Source: Bacteroidota bacterium | GTDB taxonomy: Bacteria; Bacteroidota; Bacteroidia; Chitinophagales; Chitinophagaceae | NCBI GenBank assembly: GCA_023422565.1 | Contig: JAFAGR010000043.1 | Span: forward strand, 1 to 62,135 | Length of the DNA: 62,135 bases | Direction: 5' to 3' | Part shown: positions 25,404 to 33,737 of the stretch, in pieces | Numbering within the stretch: the stretch's first letter is position 1 | How the letters are laid out: each line of letters starts with the position of its first letter | Translations under genes and position numbers: made by a program | Notes under the pieces: generated by a model | Told to the model about the DNA's origin: nothing | The model's input: the letters and a program-made list of their open reading frames with translations, nothing else | The model's database searches: none

Positions 25404-25976
25404 ATGAATTTCAGGCAGAAAATAATGAAACTGTTTTACCCGGTGTTGATGTTTTTGGCGGGGCAAAAAAGGGGGAAACTAACAGGACATGCGCAGCCAA
25501 ACCGTTCTTTTTACCTGTTAAGTGCCACTCTCAACAATGGAAGTATTTTTAATTTCGATGCACTGCGCGGTAAAAAAGTAATGATCGTAAACTCGGCCTC
25601 AAACTGCGGTTATACTCCGCAGTACCGGGAACTCCAGGATCTTGCAGACAGGTTCCCCACTCTTAAAGTGCTGGTATTTCCATCCAATGATTTTAAAAAC
25701 CAGGAGAGCGGCACCGACGAAGAAATAGAAGCTTTTTGTAGAATAAACTATGGCCTTTCCCTTCCTATTTTTAAAAAATCTGTGGTGATCAGATCGCCTT
25801 CGCAGAGTGAAGTATTTGAATGGCTTACAACGGCGGCCCTCAACGGGTGGAACGATACTGCACCATCCTGGAATTTTAATAAATACCTTATAAACGAAGA
25901 AGGAATCCTGACGCATGTTTTTGCGCAATCAATAAGTCCCTTGTCAAAAGAAGTGATCGATGCGATCGAACTATAG
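25404..25976 (+). CDS. Glutathione peroxidase-family (thiol peroxidase) protein
   Basis: The product (190 residues) reduces hydroperoxides with a catalytic Cys. The active-site block NSASNCGYTPQY carries Cys68, and the partner residues Gln and Trp appear in KNQESG and APSWNFNKYL. The usual PCNQFGGQEP segment reads PSNDFKNQESG, so one conserved Cys of the two-Cys type is missing. The N-terminal ~25 residues are hydrophobic and then basic, suggesting a membrane anchor or uncleaved signal. The gene diverges from tadA and converges with dusB, overlapping its end by 6 bases. Confidence 0.88.
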   Translation: MNFRQKIMKLFYPVLMFLAGQKRGKLTGHAQPNRSFYLLSATLNNGSIFNFDALRGKKVMIVNSASNCGYTPQYRELQDLADRFPTLKVLVFPSNDFKNQESGTDEEIEAFCRINYGLSLPIFKKSVVIRSPSQSEVFEWLTTAALNGWNDTAPSWNFNKYLINEEGILTHVFAQSISPLSKEVIDAIEL

Positions 25977-27008
25977 GGGGCATTTCTCGTGATAATTCAC
26001 AAGTTCAATCGGGGCCCTCGCAAAGGTGTGATCTTTATAATGCACTGAAATTTCATCCAACACCGCTTCAATTTCTGCAGGTGAGTTTAATGTTACCAGC
26101 CTGTACCGGAATTCCTTGATTCCGGGCAAGCCCTTTAAATAATTTGTATAATGCCGGCGCATCTCATTAATTCCAACCACGGGGCCTTTCCATTCCACTG
26201 ATTTTTGCAGATGTTTTCTGCACACCACCAGCCTTTCTTCAAGAGTTGGGGGAGGAAGCAATTCGCCCGTTTTCAGATAATGTTTTATTTCGCGGAATAT
26301 CCACGGGTAGCCGATCGCTGCACGCCCGATCATTATTCCGTCAATACCGTACCGGTTCTTGTATTCGAGCGCTTTTTGCGGACTGTCGATATCCCCGTTT
26401 CCAAAAACAGGCATGGTGATCCTTGGATTGTTTTTCACCTTTCCGATCAATGTCCAGTCTGCCTCTCCTTTATACAACTGGCAACGTGTTCGGCCATGAA
26501 TGGCCAGGGCCTGCACGCCAATATCCTGCAAGCGCTCGGCAACTTCTTCAATGTTCTTTGAATTATCATCCCAGCCAAGCCTGGTTTTTACGGTCACCGG
26601 CAGCTTGGTGCTTTTAATAACGGATTCGGTTAAACGAACCATGAGGTCAACATCTTTCAACACTCCTGCACCGGCTCCCTTGCTAACCACTTTCTTTACC
26701 GGGCATCCAAAGTTGATGTCAACCAGGTCCGGGCTAACGGTTTCGCATATACGCGCACTCATCGCCATTGCCTCCTCATCGCCGCCAAAGATCTGTATAC
26801 CGAAAGGCCTTTCCTCCTCACTGAAGTCCAGCTTTTTCCTGCTTTTCATCGCATCCCGTATCAGGCCTTCGCTGCTGATGAACTCGCTGTACATAAGATC
26901 GGCGCCATTGTCTTTACAAACTGCACGAAAAGGAGGGTCGCTCACATCTTCCATCGGTGCGAGCAAAAGGGGAAAGTCAGGTAAAGTGATCGGGCCTATT
27001 TTGGGCAT
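25971..27008 (-). CDS. dusB: tRNA-dihydrouridine synthase DusB
   Basis: The product (345 residues) reduces specific uridines in tRNA with FMN and NADPH. The flavin-barrel start APMEDVSDPPFR, the catalytic region DINFGCPVKKV, and GRTR and GNGDI strands are present. The small helical tRNA-binding domain closes the C-terminus. Length matches DusB in Bacteroidota. The gene has its own promoter box (27031-27038) and diverges from the CPBP protease gene. Confidence 0.93.
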   Translation of the reverse strand: MPKIGPITLPDFPLLLAPMEDVSDPPFRAVCKDNGADLMYSEFISSEGLIRDAMKSRKKLDFSEEERPFGIQIFGGDEEAMAMSARICETVSPDLVDINFGCPVKKVVSKGAGAGVLKDVDLMVRLTESVIKSTKLPVTVKTRLGWDDNSKNIEEVAERLQDIGVQALAIHGRTRCQLYKGEADWTLIGKVKNNPRITMPVFGNGDIDSPQKALEYKNRYGIDGIMIGRAAIGYPWIFREIKHYLKTGELLPPPTLEERLVVCRKHLQKSVEWKGPVVGINEMRRHYTNYLKGLPGIKEFRYRLVTLNSPAEIEAVLDEISVHYKDHTFARAPIELVNYHEKCPL

Positions 27009-27030
27009 TTTCTTATGTATATTGCGGATG

Positions 27031-27061
27031 CAAAGGTAGTATTACAAGCAGCGTTATGCAA
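27031..27061 (-). promoter_or_regulatory. Promoter for dusB (TTG, N20, TACCTTTG)
   Basis: On the minus strand TTG (27061-27059) and TACCTTTG (27038-27031) are 20 bases apart, followed by a short leader to the ATG at 27008. The -33 element overlaps the start of the divergent CPBP gene. Confidence 0.6.
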
Positions 27062-28048
27062 TACAAAAGTGTTAAAGGGTTCACGGGGTTTGGGCAGTTG
27101 GGAATTCTCATAGTTTTTATCGGGGGCGGTCTTATTTTAACCGGCATCGCGCAATTGATGATCGGTATGCAGATTGTACCTGATGATGTGCCTTCAGACA
27201 AACTCCCGGAGGTAATGGAAAATTTATTTCTCGCTCCTGAAAACATTGTGTATGCGCGGGTTGCACAGGTGGTGGGAACTTTCCTGTTGCTATTTGTGCC
27301 TGCCGTTCTTTTTTCATGGGTGGTGAATGGCACCCATCCGCACTGGCTGGGTTTTAGCCGCAACGTTAACGCAAAGCAGTTGCTCCTTGGCTTCGCGATC
27401 ATTTTTACCGCCAACGTTTTTGCGGCCCCATTCGCTGATCTTTCAAAAAAGGTGGTGGGGAATTTTCCGGAGCTGGACGCGCTTGCAAAGCAGATTGAGA
27501 TCAACTACGACAAACAGGTGAAGGCCTTATCACATCTCGGGAGCTGGTCAGAATTTTTAATGGCTGTGGTGGTAATGGCCTTTGTGCCGGCGCTTTTTGA
27601 AGAAGTTTTTTTTCGCGGTGCCGTGCAAAATTTGCTGGAAAAATGGTGGCGCAATCCCTGGATCGCGATCGTTTTCACTTCAATTCTTTTCAGCCTGATC
27701 CACATGTCGGTGTATCTTTTTCTGAGCCGCGCCATTTTAGGCTTTGCTCTGGGCCTGATGTTTTACTTCACTAAGAATATTTGGGTTAACATCTTTGCGC
27801 ATTTTATTAACAACGCGATTGCCATGGCCCAGTTATTTTATCTCACATTACAGCAAAAGGAGATAAATGTTGATGAACTTGATCCCAAGGTGCCTTGGTG
27901 GCTTGGAGTAGTAACTCTGGTGATTCTTGCGGGCCTTTTTATCGCATTAAAAAAAGTTTCCGTAATTCCCCGGGAAAAAATCCTGGCAAAGGAGGCTGCA
28001 CTTCTGGCAAGGAGGAACCTTAATGATCCGTTCTCAAAATACAATTGA
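27056..28048 (+). CDS. CPBP-family intramembrane glutamic endopeptidase
   Basis: The product (330 residues) has about eight membrane helices. The Abi/CPBP motifs are clear: FEEVFFRG (Glu-Glu and Arg), SLIHMSVY, and FAHFINN, which supply the catalytic Glu and metal- or proton-shuttling His residues. Members cleave within membranes or process prenylated or bacteriocin-like substrates; the substrate here is unknown. The stop TGA at 28046 is followed after one codon by the cdsA start in the same frame. Confidence 0.92.
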   Translation: MQYKSVKGFTGFGQLGILIVFIGGGLILTGIAQLMIGMQIVPDDVPSDKLPEVMENLFLAPENIVYARVAQVVGTFLLLFVPAVLFSWVVNGTHPHWLGFSRNVNAKQLLLGFAIIFTANVFAAPFADLSKKVVGNFPELDALAKQIEINYDKQVKALSHLGSWSEFLMAVVVMAFVPALFEEVFFRGAVQNLLEKWWRNPWIAIVFTSILFSLIHMSVYLFLSRAILGFALGLMFYFTKNIWVNIFAHFINNAIAMAQLFYLTLQQKEINVDELDPKVPWWLGVVTLVILAGLFIALKKVSVIPREKILAKEAALLARRNLNDPFSKYN

Positions 28049-28051
28049 CCT

Positions 28052-28729
28052 TTGGCACTAAACATTCAAACATTCAGAACGCGGGCAATAACAGCAGTGG
28101 TATTCGCCGCAGTGATGCTTGCGGGGCTGCTGACCAACGGTTACGTATACACGATATTATTTCTTGTTATACTTGCCGGATCTGTTGTTGAATTCATCAG
28201 GCTTTACCGGAAGATCAGGCCTTCAATAATCTGGTTGCTTCCCGCAGGGCTCATTTATGTTATCCTGCCATTCCTGCTGATGATAGACCTCGGCACGGGT
28301 TGGTTCAGAACCCATAACGTTGATGCCTATTCGCCCGCACTGCCTTGTACAATCATTTTTTCGATCTGGATCAACGATACAATGGCCTATATAGTCGGCT
28401 CATTCATTGGCAAAACTCCGTTTTCTCCCATCTCTCCAAAGAAGACCTGGGAGGGAACTATCGGCGGGGCCATATTATGTGTAATTGTAATGGCGGGGTT
28501 ATCACTCATCATTAAAACGGAACTTACAACCATCAGTATGATCGTAGTAGCATCGTTGGCTGCCGTTTTTGGAACAATCGGAGACCTATTGGAAAGCAAG
28601 ATCAAAAGAATGGCCGGTGTAAAAGATTCCGGCAAAATCATGCCCGGCCATGGCGGGTTTCTCGACAGGTTTGATTCTTTAATGCTCGCCGCGCCCTTCG
28701 TATGGCTTTATTCGCGCTTTTTTATGTGA
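28052..28729 (+). CDS. cdsA: Phosphatidate cytidylyltransferase CdsA (TTG start)
   Basis: The product (225 residues) makes CDP-diacylglycerol from phosphatidate and CTP, the precursor of all phospholipids. The family signature is complete: ISPKKTWEGTIGG and KDSGKIMPGHGGFLDRFDSL (quoted in two parts, SGKIMPGHGG and FLDRFDSL). The start is TTG at 28052: the CPBP stop TGA at 28046-28048 is in this very frame, so nothing further upstream is possible, and the next ATG would remove the first helix. The protein is shorter than E. coli CdsA (about 285) and seems to lack the first helices. Psd follows, from its own promoter. Confidence 0.88.
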   Translation: MALNIQTFRTRAITAVVFAAVMLAGLLTNGYVYTILFLVILAGSVVEFIRLYRKIRPSIIWLLPAGLIYVILPFLLMIDLGTGWFRTHNVDAYSPALPCTIIFSIWINDTMAYIVGSFIGKTPFSPISPKKTWEGTIGGAILCVIVMAGLSLIIKTELTTISMIVVASLAAVFGTIGDLLESKIKRMAGVKDSGKIMPGHGGFLDRFDSLMLAAPFVWLYSRFFM

Positions 28730-28742
28730 ACAGGTAATCACT

Positions 28743-28750
28743 TACATTTG
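28743..28750 (+). promoter_or_regulatory. -7 promoter box TACATTTG for psd
   Basis: The sequence fits TAnnTTTG and is 17 bases before the ATG at 28768. No clear -33 TTG is seen. Confidence 0.55.
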
Positions 28751-28767
28751 CGGTTTAAAACTATTGC

Positions 28768-29433
28768 ATGATCATCCACCGCGAAGGATATAAGTCTATT
28801 GCCATTGCCACGCTGATCTTCTTTGCGTTGAACGTTTCCATTTTCTGGTTTTTCAGTGCCTCAATGATGTGGTTATGCATATTGTTTTTTGTAGTGAGCC
28901 TCGCACTGTTGCTTTTCATAATTTCGTTTTTCAGGGTACCAACCCGTAAGTTCACCATAAATGAGAGGCAGGTGATTGCCCCGGCAGACGGAAAGGTGGT
29001 GGTGATCGAAGAGCATGTGGATGAAGAATATTTTAAGAGCAAACGATTGCAGGTTTCAATATTCATGAGCCCCGCAAATGTGCATGTGAACCGCAACCCG
29101 ATTAGCGGCGAAGTGGTGTATAATCAATATCATAAGGGGAAATACCTCGTGGCCTGGCATCCTAAATCGTCCACCGAAAATGAAAGGCATTCCGTGGTGA
29201 TCAAAAAAGGGAATGTGGAGATTCTCGTGAAGCAGATCGCCGGGGCCCTCGCCAAAAGAATTGTGAACTACCTGCAAAAAGGCCAAAAGGTGGAGCAGGG
29301 CAATGAAATGGGCTTTATAAAATTTGGTAGCCGGGTTGATCTTTTGCTTCCGCCCGGAACCACCGTAAATGTGGAGCTAAACCAGGTTGTGAGAGGCGGC
29401 GTTACTGTTATTGCCACTTTGAATGAATTTTAA
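28768..29433 (+). CDS. psd: Phosphatidylserine decarboxylase Psd
   Basis: The product (221 residues) turns phosphatidylserine into phosphatidylethanolamine. It has an N-terminal hydrophobic region (about 10-55) and the PSD core APADGKVV, SIFMSPANVHVNR and the self-cleavage site in KFGSRVD (Gly187-Ser188), where the Ser becomes the pyruvoyl cofactor. The site reads FGSR instead of LGST, as in the short bacterial PSD group. It follows cdsA, so two steps of the same phospholipid route are adjacent; PssA is not nearby. Confidence 0.93.
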   Translation: MIIHREGYKSIAIATLIFFALNVSIFWFFSASMMWLCILFFVVSLALLLFIISFFRVPTRKFTINERQVIAPADGKVVVIEEHVDEEYFKSKRLQVSIFMSPANVHVNRNPISGEVVYNQYHKGKYLVAWHPKSSTENERHSVVIKKGNVEILVKQIAGALAKRIVNYLQKGQKVEQGNEMGFIKFGSRVDLLLPPGTTVNVELNQVVRGGVTVIATLNEF

Positions 29434-29504
29434 CATCCGGCACTGCATTTTATTCAGTGTCATTTTATATTTTTATCTACTTCATTAAAATCAAACCTGA
29501 AAAC

Positions 29505-29693
29505 ATGAAAAAATTCTTCTTTTTAGCAACCGCAGCCATGTTGTTCACCGGAGTTTCTTTTGCAGGAAACGGAGAAGGAAAGAACAAAAAGAAATGCGCA
29601 AAAGGAAAGACCTGCTGCAGCAAAGAAAAAAAGGCAAAGGCGGATTGCCATAAGGACAAAGACAAGAAGCAAACTAAAACTGCTTCCCTTTAA
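29505..29693 (+). CDS. Small secreted Lys/Cys-rich peptide
   Basis: The product has 62 residues from the ATG at 29505. A longer in-frame start at 29457 would place 16 extra residues before an otherwise normal signal peptide, so I reject it. The signal peptide (MKKFFFLATAAMLFTGVSFA) is followed by a mature part of about 40 residues with roughly 16 Lys and four Cys arranged as C, CC, C, ending SL. It has no domain I recognise. It sits alone between psd and a strong bidirectional terminator. Similar short KCAKGKTCC-like peptides occur in Bacteroidota as unannotated proteins; possible roles (metal binding, envelope charge) are guesses. Confidence 0.7.
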   Translation: MKKFFFLATAAMLFTGVSFAGNGEGKNKKKCAKGKTCCSKEKKAKADCHKDKDKKQTKTASL

Positions 29694-29715
29694 GAAGATC
29701 CGAAAAAAAGATTTG

Positions 29716-29746
29716 TTCCTTCCGCTAAACGGAAGGAATTTTTTTT
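29716..29746 (+). terminator. Strong bidirectional intrinsic terminator
   Basis: TTCCTTCCG (29716-29724) pairs perfectly with CGGAAGGAA (29730-29738) around a CTAAA loop, followed by T8. On the minus strand the hairpin is followed by CAAATCTTTTTTT, so it can also end the HAD gene's transcript. Confidence 0.9.
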
Positions 29747-30443
29747 AAAGGATGTTTTCGAGTTGCTGCAAATGAGTTACGGTGTAAGTGGGCAGATCGG
29801 AATTTTCGGCGTTTATATGGTTTACGAAAACGCAGTCCATCCCCGCATTCCGCGCACCGGTGATGTCCGCATCCAGATTATCCCCGATCATGATACAATC
29901 AGTAACATCAGCCTTTGCCAGGTTTAGTGCATAATCAAATATCTCTTTTTTGGGCTTGAGGCTGTTACTTCTTTCAGAGGTGATCACGTGCGTAAAATAA
30001 GGATCGAGGCCGCTGCTTTTTAATTTACTCCATTGCGTTTTTTCAAAGCCGTTAGTGATAAGATGAAGGGTATAGTTTTTTTCCTGCAGGTATTTGAGTA
30101 GTTCAAAAGTATGCGGGAAAACTTCTTTTTTAGTGGGAAGTAATTGCATGAAACTATCGCTCAGCGTTTTTGCGAGCTTTTCATCTGCAATTTTAAAATC
30201 GAGCATTGTGCGCCACATCCTGCGCCATTTAAGTTCATCCGCGGTGATAAACCCGTTTTGATACCGGGCCCATAAGATCTCGTTATGATGCAAATACTGC
30301 CTGTAAAAATCGTCAAAAGGCGTGCTCAGCCTTACTTCCAAACTAAACTCCTCATAGAGTTCTGTCAACGCAGATTCGGCATTGCGGTTGAAATCCCACA
30401 ATGTATGGTCAAGGTCGAAGAAAAGGTGTTTGTAAATGCGCAT
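29745..30443 (-). CDS. YjjG-like HAD hydrolase (noncanonical pyrimidine nucleotidase)
   Basis: The product (232 residues) has HAD motif I FFDLDHTLWDF (nucleophile and general acid Asp), motif II LITNG, motif III Lys in SLKPKKEIF, and motif IV IGDNLDADITGA. The pattern and helical cap fit the YjjG nucleotidase subfamily, which removes phosphate from noncanonical pyrimidine nucleotides. I start at 30443; in-frame codons up to 30494 would add residues unlike the family N-terminus. It diverges from the SDR gene. Confidence 0.88.
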   Translation of the reverse strand: MRIYKHLFFDLDHTLWDFNRNAESALTELYEEFSLEVRLSTPFDDFYRQYLHHNEILWARYQNGFITADELKWRRMWRTMLDFKIADEKLAKTLSDSFMQLLPTKKEVFPHTFELLKYLQEKNYTLHLITNGFEKTQWSKLKSSGLDPYFTHVITSERSNSLKPKKEIFDYALNLAKADVTDCIMIGDNLDADITGARNAGMDCVFVNHINAENSDLPTYTVTHLQQLENIL

Positions 30444-30449
30444 CTTTGA

Positions 30450-30478
30450 TTGGTACAGGGTTCGAATTTTTAATTTTG
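30450..30478 (+). promoter_or_regulatory. Promoter for the SDR gene (TTG, N18, TAATTTTG)
   Basis: TTG at 30450-30452 and TAATTTTG at 30471-30478 with an 18-base spacer match the Bacteroidota consensus. The ATG at 30508 follows after a leader of about 22 bases. Confidence 0.7.
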
Positions 30479-30507
30479 TAAAGTTACCGATCATTTAACT
30501 TACATCC

Positions 30508-31197
30508 ATGTTAGCAGTAATTACAGGAGGAAGCAGGGGAATCGGCCTTGCCATTGCAGAGAAATTTTTTTCTGAGGGCTATGACGTACTCATTTGTTCG
30601 CGAAATGAAGGTCAGTTGCGTAAGGCAGCAGGCACATTTTCCGGCAAGGGCACAATTGATTTTATGGCTGCCGATCTTTCAATAAAATCGGAGTCGCATG
30701 CCTTTGCTGACCGGGTTTTAAAAAAAGGCATTCCAGATGTGCTGGTAAATAATGCAGGCACCTACCTTCCGGGAGACTGCCTTACGGAGGCAGACGGCAG
30801 CCTCGAAACCTTGATGGGTGTGAACCTTTATTCGGCCTATCATCTTACAAAAAGGTTGCTTCCCCCCATGATTGACAGGAAGAGCGGGCATATATTTAAT
30901 ATCTGCTCCATCGCTTCATTAAAAGCATATCCCGGCGGCGGATCTTACAGCATCAGCAAATTTGCACTTCATGGGTTTACAATGAACTTGCGCCGCGAGC
31001 TTCTTCCGCACAACATAAAAGTTACAGGTGTTTACCCGGGCGCCGTGTTAACTGATTCATGGGAAGGGTTTGATAATTCATCGGGAAGAATTATGGAAAC
31101 CGGGGATGTGGCTTCAATGGTTTTTACGGCGGCGGGGCTAAGTGTGGGAGCCTGCGTAGAGGAAATTTTGATGCGCCCGCAGCTCGGTGATCTTTAA
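30508..31197 (+). CDS. Short-chain dehydrogenase/reductase (classical SDR)
   Basis: The product (229 residues) has TGGSRGIG for cofactor binding, NNAG, the catalytic Ser in ICSIAS and YSISK as the Tyr-Lys pair. The C-terminal region (PGAVLTDSW) is typical. Such enzymes reduce or oxidise alcohols or carbonyls with NAD(P). Substrate is unknown. It is monocistronic, with a good promoter. Confidence 0.92.
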   Translation: MLAVITGGSRGIGLAIAEKFFSEGYDVLICSRNEGQLRKAAGTFSGKGTIDFMAADLSIKSESHAFADRVLKKGIPDVLVNNAGTYLPGDCLTEADGSLETLMGVNLYSAYHLTKRLLPPMIDRKSGHIFNICSIASLKAYPGGGSYSISKFALHGFTMNLRRELLPHNIKVTGVYPGAVLTDSWEGFDNSSGRIMETGDVASMVFTAAGLSVGACVEEILMRPQLGDL

Positions 31198-31255
31198 TTA
31201 ACAAATTCTTCCTACCATTTAACTATTAACCGCCAAATGCAGCAGCGAAAGAATC

Positions 31256-31263
31256 TAATTTTG
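31256..31263 (+). promoter_or_regulatory. -7 promoter box TAATTTTG for batD
   Basis: The sequence fits TAnnTTTG and ends 11 bases before the ATG at 31275, so the leader is very short. Confidence 0.6.
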
Positions 31264-31274
31264 TTTCTTCCGAT

Positions 31275-33032
31275 ATGCGTTTTATTCAGTTAATATTTTT
31301 CACGAGCCTGCTTCTGCTTGCGTTGCCGGTGCGGTCGCAGATCCGGTTTACCGCATCAGTGTTCCCCGAAGAGGTTGGGGTGGGTGATTATGTAACGCTT
31401 AAATACACCATCGAAGGAAGTACGGACATCAGGCACATTTATCCCCCTGACTTTAAAAACCTTCAATTGGTTTCGGGCCCCGACAGTGAGTCGGGTAAGC
31501 TGACCTACAACGGAAAAGTTATCCGAAAGTTCACACTCTCTTTTGTGCTTAAACCCGGCGCGCCAGGCAAAATCAATCTGGGAGCTGCACGTGCCATGAT
31601 TGGAGAGAAGGAATATTCGAGTAACGAAGTCAGCATCACCGTGCTGAAGGAATCTGCCGCTGCTAAAATGAGAAAGGAATCTGCAAGCGATGAAGTATTG
31701 TGGCCTGATGAAAACATTGATAAGAAGGTAAGTGATAATATGGTGCTGCGTTTGGAGACCAACAAAAGAGAAGTGTATGTGGGCGAACCGGTTGTTGCCG
31801 AATTCAAATTATACTCACGGCTAAGGAGCAACAGCAGGCTTACGCAAAACCCATCTTTTAACGGATTTTCCGTGGTTGATCTGCAGGCGCCTGATGTAAC
31901 AGAATCCGGAACGGGAAAATTGAATGGTAAGGTTTACAATGTATATTCTGTACGAAAAGTGCTGCTGTATCCTTTGCAGCCGGGCACCTTCACCATTGAG
32001 GAATTGGAGCTCGAGAATCAGGTGCAGTTCATTCAACCGCAAGAAAGCCAGCCGGATCCTTATGATCTCTTCAGTATGTTGAACAGGGGCTACGGCAACA
32101 CGGTTTCCAAATTAGTGACCCTGGCCACCGATCCAGTTGATATCAGGGTAAAGCCCTTGCCAAACAAAAACAAACCTTCAAATTTTACAGGGGCGGTAGG
32201 CAGCTATAAGATCAATTGCCGCCTTCAGCGAAATGAATTCAGGGCTGATGAGGAAGGCAGGCTGTATGTGGATGTTTCAGGAGAAGGCAATCTTCAATTG
32301 GTTAACGCACCGGAAATTAACTGGCCCGCACAGCTTGAAGCCTTTGACCCGACAGTGATTGATGCGGCAAATGGAAATGCCGGCGCCATCTCAGGAAAGA
32401 AGACATTTGAATACGTGTTTTCCGCCACTCGCCCGGGGAGCTATGTAATACCGGCTGTGTCATTCAGTTATTTTGATGCGGAATCGGGAAGGTATGTGGT
32501 AGATGAATCAGACCCGATAATGTTTAACGTTTCTCCCTCATTAGCGGCCGTGCAATCCATTCAAACTTCACCTGCATCGAAAGCCGGTGGAAAATTCGAT
32601 CCCGTATGGCTTTTGGTCCCTGCTGCCGGCGCTGCAATCTTGCTTCTGTTTTTTATTTTCCGAAACCTGAGAAGCGAACAAAAGCCCATTGTTGCCGAAG
32701 AGGAAGCTGAGGTTAAAAAATTTACTGAGTCTCCCCTTGAAAAGTCTGCACAACTATGCGCCGAAGGCGACAGTAAAAACTTTTATCCGGCTTTAAATCA
32801 TGAATTTAAAAACTGGTTACTTGCCAGATTTTGCCTCGAAGCAAATGAAGCTTCTCTTGATCACTTACGGGAATGCATGGACGAAGCTAATGTTCCGAAC
32901 AGCACGGTTCTTAAAGTGCAGAATCTGTTGCGTGAGATCGAGTGGCAACTGTATGCTCCGGCAGGGGAAGGTTCTGCAATGCAGGAACATTATACCAGGG
33001 CAAGTTTGCTCGTGAAGGAGCTAAGCAATTGA
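31275..33032 (+). CDS. batD: BatD-family protein (oxygen tolerance)
   Basis: The product (585 residues) has a signal peptide (cleaved near VRSQ), several Ig-like beta-sandwich domains in the periplasm (about 25-435), one membrane helix (about 443-461) and a cytoplasmic helical tail. This architecture is that of BatD, named from the Bacteroides aerotolerance operon batABCDE. Here none of the other bat genes is adjacent: a response regulator converges with no gap (the stops abut as TGA|TTA at 33030-33035). The function in Bat complexes is poorly known. Confidence 0.88.
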   Translation: MRFIQLIFFTSLLLLALPVRSQIRFTASVFPEEVGVGDYVTLKYTIEGSTDIRHIYPPDFKNLQLVSGPDSESGKLTYNGKVIRKFTLSFVLKPGAPGKINLGAARAMIGEKEYSSNEVSITVLKESAAAKMRKESASDEVLWPDENIDKKVSDNMVLRLETNKREVYVGEPVVAEFKLYSRLRSNSRLTQNPSFNGFSVVDLQAPDVTESGTGKLNGKVYNVYSVRKVLLYPLQPGTFTIEELELENQVQFIQPQESQPDPYDLFSMLNRGYGNTVSKLVTLATDPVDIRVKPLPNKNKPSNFTGAVGSYKINCRLQRNEFRADEEGRLYVDVSGEGNLQLVNAPEINWPAQLEAFDPTVIDAANGNAGAISGKKTFEYVFSATRPGSYVIPAVSFSYFDAESGRYVVDESDPIMFNVSPSLAAVQSIQTSPASKAGGKFDPVWLLVPAAGAAILLLFFIFRNLRSEQKPIVAEEEAEVKKFTESPLEKSAQLCAEGDSKNFYPALNHEFKNWLLARFCLEANEASLDHLRECMDEANVPNSTVLKVQNLLREIEWQLYAPAGEGSAMQEHYTRASLLVKELSN

Positions 33033-33737
33033 TTAAGGAGCCGTAAAGCGATATCCCATGCTTCGTACAGAATGAAAGTAAACGGGATTGCGACTGTCTT
33101 CCTCAAAATATTTTCTAAAAGTCAGAATAAAATTATCAATCGTACGTGTTGTCGGATAAACATTGTATCCCCAAACACTTTGAAGTATTTTTTCCCGCGT
33201 AACAACTTCATTTTTGTTTTCGATAAGCAACTTTAAAAGCATCGCTTCTTTTTTTGTAAGCGGAAAAATTTTGCCGCCCTTTCCCTTACATTGAAGTGCT
33301 TTAAAATCAACTTCGTTATTGCCAAAAGTGTATACGTCAGGCAGAGCATGTTTTACGGCGAGTTGTTCGCCCTTCTTCAATAGTTTTTTTACGCGGAGAA
33401 GCAGCTCTTCAAGATTGAACGGTTTAGTGAGATAGTCATCTGCTCCTTTCTTTAAACCCAATACACGGTCGCTGCTGGCATTTCGCGCACTGAGGATGAG
33501 AATGGGAATCTCACTGTTTTGCAAACGGATGGATTCGGTTACCGTAATACCATCCATTTCAGGCAGCATAATGTCCATAATTATCAGGTCAAAATGTTCT
33601 TTTTGCACCTGCCTTAAGGCATCCGCCCCGTCTCCGCTGCAGGTGATCTCGTATCCTTCAAGTTCCAGATTTAGTTTCAGCGCTTCCTGTAAATTCTCTT
33701 CGTCTTCAACCAGTAAGATGGAAAATTTTTTATTCAT
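33033..33737 (-). CDS. OmpR/PhoB-family response regulator
   Basis: The product (234 residues) has a receiver domain with acidic residues EDE at 11-13, D55 in IIMDIMLPE and Lys in LTKPF. The winged-helix DNA-binding domain (about 135-232) shows LTKKEAMLLKLL and RTIDNFILTFRKYF. It overlaps the upstream histidine kinase gene by 8 bases, which indicates tight coupling. It resembles the RprY type of Bacteroidota regulators. Confidence 0.94.
   Translation of the reverse strand: MNKKFSILLVEDEENLQEALKLNLELEGYEITCSGDGADALRQVQKEHFDLIIMDIMLPEMDGITVTESIRLQNSEIPILILSARNASSDRVLGLKKGADDYLTKPFNLEELLLRVKKLLKKGEQLAVKHALPDVYTFGNNEVDFKALQCKGKGGKIFPLTKKEAMLLKLLIENKNEVVTREKILQSVWGYNVYPTTRTIDNFILTFRKYFEEDSRNPVYFHSVRSMGYRFTAP

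Noticed and set aside
27013..27504. 163-codon minus-strand frame opposite the CPBP gene
   Set aside because: Fully antisense to a strongly supported membrane protease and overlaps the dusB promoter; no family likeness.
29457..29504. Longer N-terminus for the Lys/Cys peptide
   Set aside because: Adds 16 residues before an otherwise standard signal peptide.
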